64,000 nucleotides of DNA from Caldilineaceae bacterium. GTDB lineage: Bacteria > Chloroflexota > Anaerolineae > Caldilineales > Caldilineaceae. The notes beneath the pieces were generated by a model. The model ran no database searches and was not told the origin of the DNA. It saw only the letters and a list, made by a program, of their open reading frames with translations. Positions 60,825-64,000 of this stretch are shown here, in pieces. How positions within the stretch are numbered: the stretch's first letter is position 1; each line of letters begins with the position of its first letter. The stretch lies in the NCBI GenBank assembly GCA_020846635.1, contig JADLDO010000041.1:1-64000 (forward strand). Direction: 5' to 3'. Position numbers and translations under genes: made by a program.

Positions 60825-62171
60825 ATGCAGACAAATCCAAGCCGACGAGAGTTTTTGCGCATGACCGGATTGGGCCTTGCAGGTCTGGGCCTCGCCGCTT
60901 GTGCAGCACCCGCGGGCACGCCTGCCACAGGCACCGACAGCGGCGCGCCCAGTGAAGAGGCCGCTGAATTAGTCTTTTGGCATCCGACCCAGGAACATGG
61001 CGAACTGATGCAGCAGCGCTTCAACGAAAGCGGCGCTAGCTTTCAGGTCAAATGGGAATTGGGTGAATACGACACCAATACCAAGACGATGGCCGCTTTG
61101 GCTGCCGGCACGCCACCACCCGTTTCATATTTAGGCCGTTGGCAGGTGGGCGATCTGGCAGTACGCAATGCCATTCTCACATTGGATGATGCCTATGAGG
61201 CGTCAGAGACGCTTAAATGGGATACAATCTGGGAGCGGTTGCAAAAAGATTCAATCTCCTGGGGAAAGCGTTGGATCGTTCCCTATACCACCGACACACG
61301 CGCACTCTTCTATCACAAAGATATGATGGAACAGGCCGGCTTTGACCCAGAGAAGCCACCGACTACCTGGGCAGAGGTCCAGGAAATGGCGGTAGCCATG
61401 ACGACGCGTGACGACGCAGGCCGCTTGGAGACTGTGGGCTTCACCCCCAGCTTTGGCAATCCGCCTGTCTATCTCATGTTCTTGACCGTCCTCTGGTGCT
61501 TGGGTGGCGATATGGTCAATGAAGACATGAGCCAGGTAACCATTGCCGGCGAGAAGGGACAGGAAGCCATGAGTTTCCTCAAGCAGTTGCTCGACGCGCA
61601 AGGGGGCTATGAAGAGTTAGCCGCCTTTACAAAGTCGCTCACCCTGGCAGAAGGGATCGATGCGTTCTCGGCTGGGCAAGTTGGCTTGGCGATGAATACC
61701 AATGGTCGTGTGCTGAACTACGATCGCTATTCCCCGGATTTGAACTATGGCTTGGCCGTCGGACCGGTCTTCCCGGACTACAACATTGAAGCCAACTACG
61801 ATGGCGGCGGCGGCTGGTATTTCTTCAAGCAAGGCGGCGACTTTGAGCGGTCCTGGGAATTTGTGGAATTCCTCATGGCTCCAGATTTTTACACATCCTA
61901 TGCCGATCAGTTCTGGATGATGCCGGCCCGTTCCGATGTAGGCGCAGCATGGGCAGAGCTTGATCCACGGCGCGAGATTTTCATCTCCACGGCCAATACA
62001 GTCAAGTGGATCCCCATTTTTGTTGGGGTATTGGAGACATTGGGGGATGTGTCAACCATGTTCGACAACGTCCTGATTGGTGGGGGTGATATCGCCAGCG
62101 AACTCGATGCGGCTCAGGCCAAAATCCAAACCATCCTCGATGCACATAACGACTATCCAGTACCCAGCTAG
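60825..62171 (+). CDS. Sugar-binding lipoprotein of second ABC importer
   Basis: 448 residues. The N-terminus SRREFLRMTGLGLAGLGLAA followed by Cys is a twin-arginine signal with a lipobox (LAAC). The mature protein has LVFWHPTQEHGELMQQRFNE and VPYTTDTRALFYHKDMMEQA of the family-1 sugar SBP type. The start is ATG 60825 after AAGGAGAAAAGT. It differs from the first binding protein at 45298-46689. A long hairpin separates it from the permeases. Substrate unknown; the neighbouring esterase and enolase-superfamily genes suggest a uronate-type sugar. Confidence 0.93.
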   Translation: MQTNPSRREFLRMTGLGLAGLGLAACAAPAGTPATGTDSGAPSEEAAELVFWHPTQEHGELMQQRFNESGASFQVKWELGEYDTNTKTMAALAAGTPPPVSYLGRWQVGDLAVRNAILTLDDAYEASETLKWDTIWERLQKDSISWGKRWIVPYTTDTRALFYHKDMMEQAGFDPEKPPTTWAEVQEMAVAMTTRDDAGRLETVGFTPSFGNPPVYLMFLTVLWCLGGDMVNEDMSQVTIAGEKGQEAMSFLKQLLDAQGGYEELAAFTKSLTLAEGIDAFSAGQVGLAMNTNGRVLNYDRYSPDLNYGLAVGPVFPDYNIEANYDGGGGWYFFKQGGDFERSWEFVEFLMAPDFYTSYADQFWMMPARSDVGAAWAELDPRREIFISTANTVKWIPIFVGVLETLGDVSTMFDNVLIGGGDIASELDAAQAKIQTILDAHNDYPVPS

Positions 62172-62224
62172 GGGCATCTCATTCTTGGCGGGTAGCATGA
62201 TGCGGAATCCATAGCTTATCGATT

Positions 62225-62287
62225 GAACCCATCAAGGTGGCGTGGCCTGCAACTTTTGAGGTTGGGGCCATGCCCCTTGATGGGTTC
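62225..62287 (+). repeat. Long hairpin between second binding protein and permease
   Basis: GAACCCATCAAGG at 62225-62237 pairs with CCTTGATGGGTTC at 62275-62287, and the stem extends inward through GGCGTGGCC / GGCCATGCC with one bulge and one G-T pair, about 22 bp in all. It lies 54-116 nt after the binding-protein stop. Confidence 0.7.
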
Positions 62288-62359
62288 AAAGATAGTTTAC
62301 CAGTAGAGAAAGCGGTGGAACTTCATCGCAAGGGGGAAAGTTGGAGAAGGAGGTCACGC

Positions 62360-63235
62360 ATGGCAGGGGCTAGTTTGTCACAAACTTCCACGAGGTCACG
62401 CATAAGGTATCGCAAAACACTCTCACAGGTCATGACCTATCTACTGTTGGCGGCGCTCTCGGTCGTTTTCGCGATGCCCATGATCTGGCTGATCTCTACA
62501 TCGCTCAAACCCGACGCACAAATGGCCGAATGGCCACCTGTGTGGATTCCATCACCCTTGCAATGGGATCATTTTTGGTTAGCATGGAGCAGCGGTAATT
62601 TTGGGCTTTACTTCATCAACACCGCAACGATTACCATCACGGCAACGCTTGGGCAAGTCCTCACGGCGTCGATGGCAGCCTATGGTTTTACACGGCTGCG
62701 CTTTCCGGGGCGCAACGTGCTCTTTGGCGTGTTGTTGGCAACCATGATGCTGCCCGGCGTGGTAACGCTCATCCCCACCTTTATCCTCTTCAAAGAACTG
62801 GGCTGGCTAGACAGTTTCAAGCCGCTGATTGTCCCGGCATACTTTGGTGGTGGGGCCTTCTTTATCTTCCTGCTGCGCCAGTTTTTTCGAACACTCCCCC
62901 CCGAAATCTTTGAGCAAGCGACGATTGACGGAGCCTCCAGCTACCGTATCTATGCCCAGATTGTGCTGCCCCTTGCCAAACCGGCCCTTGCCACAGTTGC
63001 AATCTTTGGTTTTATGAACCACTGGAATGACTTAATGGCCCCCCTGATCTACATCAACAGCCCGGACAAATTCACATTGACATTGGGGCTGCGTCGTTTT
63101 ATGGGGCTGGTAGATGTGCGCTATCAGGAAATGATGGCGATGGCACTGTTGATGACCCTTCCCGTATTGTTGGTCTTCTTTTTCTTCCAACAATATTTCA
63201 TTGAAGGCGTTGTCATGTCTGGGCTAAAGGGATAA
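62360..63235 (+). CDS. Carbohydrate ABC transporter permease (MalG-like)
   Basis: 291 residues with six membrane spans (for example YLLLAALSVVFAMPMIWLIS and GVLLATMMLPGVVTLIPTFI). EAA motif: EQATIDGASSYRIYAQIVLP. The end EGVVMSGLKG is usual. ATG 62360 (MAGASLSQT) lies after AGGAGGTCACGC, far better than the in-frame start at 62237, which falls in the hairpin. Here the MalG-like gene precedes the MalF-like gene, the reverse of the first operon. Confidence 0.93.
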   Translation: MAGASLSQTSTRSRIRYRKTLSQVMTYLLLAALSVVFAMPMIWLISTSLKPDAQMAEWPPVWIPSPLQWDHFWLAWSSGNFGLYFINTATITITATLGQVLTASMAAYGFTRLRFPGRNVLFGVLLATMMLPGVVTLIPTFILFKELGWLDSFKPLIVPAYFGGGAFFIFLLRQFFRTLPPEIFEQATIDGASSYRIYAQIVLPLAKPALATVAIFGFMNHWNDLMAPLIYINSPDKFTLTLGLRRFMGLVDVRYQEMMAMALLMTLPVLLVFFFFQQYFIEGVVMSGLKG

Positions 63236-63241
63236 CACGCG

Positions 63242-64000
63242 ATGAGCACTTCCTCTGCTACGCCTAGCCGAGCATCCCTCCAAGCAAGCGCCAGAAGTGC
63301 CGGCAGACGCCGCAGCCTCTGGGCCAGCCCCGTCCGCCGCCGCGAGGCCATTGACGGTTTCGTTTTTATCCTACCCTGGTTTTTGGGGCTTGTAATCTTC
63401 ACACTCGGCCCCTTCGTAGCAGGCATGTATTTCAGTTTGACGGAATATGATGGGCTAACGGCCCCACGATGGATTGGACTCGAGAATTACCGCCGCATCT
63501 TTTTCGACGACCCCAAGTTCTGGCTGTCTGTCTACAACACCCTCTGGTATGTGGCCGCGGCAGTGATACCAGGGGTGATCCTGGCCTTGCTTTTGGCCTT
63601 GCTGCTCAATCAATCCGTACGAGGCATCACCGTTTTTCGCACCATCTTCTACATGCCCTCGATTGTGCCCGCGGTGGCCTCCGTAGCGCTCTTTATTTTC
63701 ATCTTGCATGACCGCTTTGGGCTGCTCAACGAACTGCTCTTTCAACTCTTTGGCGTGGTTGGCCCGCGCTGGCTGACCAGTCCGGTTTGGACAAAGCCCT
63801 CTTTGGTCTTGTGGAGTCTGTGGGGCATCGGTGGCAGCATGATCATCTATCTAGCCGGTCTCCAGGGTATTCCGCGCTCACTCTATGAGGCGGCAGCGAT
63901 TGACGGAGCCGGTACGCTGCGCCAATTCTGGAACATCACCATTCCCATGATCTCCTCCACCATCTTTTTTGTCCTGATCATGGGGATTATCGGTAGCTTT
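63242..64000 (+). CDS. Carbohydrate ABC transporter permease (MalF-like), cut by window end
   Basis: 253 codons visible, open to the edge. Membrane spans include FILPWFLGLVIFTLGPFVAG and VVAAAVIPGVILALLLALLL-like segments (YVAAAVIPGVILALLLALLL). It has VRGITVFRTIFYMPSIVPAV and the EAA motif EAAAIDGAGTLRQFWNITIP. It starts at ATG 63242, 6 nt after the MalG-like stop. It forms the heterodimer with that subunit; the ATPase is not in the window. Confidence 0.92.
   Translation, partial: MSTSSATPSRASLQASARSAGRRRSLWASPVRRREAIDGFVFILPWFLGLVIFTLGPFVAGMYFSLTEYDGLTAPRWIGLENYRRIFFDDPKFWLSVYNTLWYVAAAVIPGVILALLLALLLNQSVRGITVFRTIFYMPSIVPAVASVALFIFILHDRFGLLNELLFQLFGVVGPRWLTSPVWTKPSLVLWSLWGIGGSMIIYLAGLQGIPRSLYEAAAIDGAGTLRQFWNITIPMISSTIFFVLIMGIIGSF

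Overview
The window reads as a chromosomal segment of a Chloroflexota bacterium, probably near Caldilineae/Anaerolineae. The hints are twin-arginine lipoprotein sugar-binding proteins, a very large BTAD/ATPase/TPR/LuxR regulator, a DUF6062 protein, a chimeric histidine kinase with a partner response regulator, and an archaeal-looking NurA-HerA-Mre11-Rad50 operon. This placement is inferred from gene families, not shown by a marker gene. No rRNA, tRNA or CRISPR array was seen.

Bases 1-16414 form an accessory (defence-type) island. An IS3-family element enters from the left edge and is followed by a DnaE-type OB-fold remnant and an AbrB-like regulator. Then comes a co-oriented cassette: DUF499 ATPase, a small unrecognised protein, DUF3780, a DUF262/HNH protein, a DUF1156 adenine methylase, an Mre11-like phosphoesterase, a Rad50-like ATPase with two membrane segments, and a phospholipase-D-like nuclease fused to an SNF2 helicase. 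It resembles BREX/DISARM-type systems but has no PglZ. Three of its genes are damaged: DUF3780 (one frameshift), the helicase (two frameshifts) and the methylase (missing C-terminus, with an AT-rich 3' half).

Bases 16415-33785 are mixed, with many remnants: an intact class V aminotransferase and a decayed second copy, a MalT-like remnant, an intact and a truncated alpha/beta hydrolase, an inverted-repeat element, a cupin, a DUF2182-DUF1326 pair, an APH-family kinase, the large LuxR regulator, a DUF6062 protein, an ArsR/SmtB-CDF metal-efflux operon with a visible operator, a SigJ-like sigma factor with a DUF6223 membrane protein, and a VOC protein.

Bases 33786-43230 hold a tightly packed seven-gene operon: sigma-70-like factor, unknown protein, ImmA/IrrE-type metalloprotease, NurA-like nuclease, HerA-like translocase, SbcD/Mre11 and SbcC/Rad50 with a zinc hook. 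This looks like a DNA end-resection machine carrying its own regulatory module, and it is the most interesting locus here. It is a second Mre11-Rad50 pair, distinct from the one in the first cassette.

Bases 43315-64000 are a carbohydrate-utilisation region: two sugar ABC importers without their ATPases, a GH36 alpha-galactosidase, a PhyH-family oxygenase, a Gfo/Idh/MocA dehydrogenase, a TIM-barrel isomerase, an LLM flavin enzyme, an enolase-superfamily enzyme, a CE15-like esterase, and a hybrid histidine kinase convergent with a response-regulator protein. Several long perfect hairpins lie in or at the ends of genes here.
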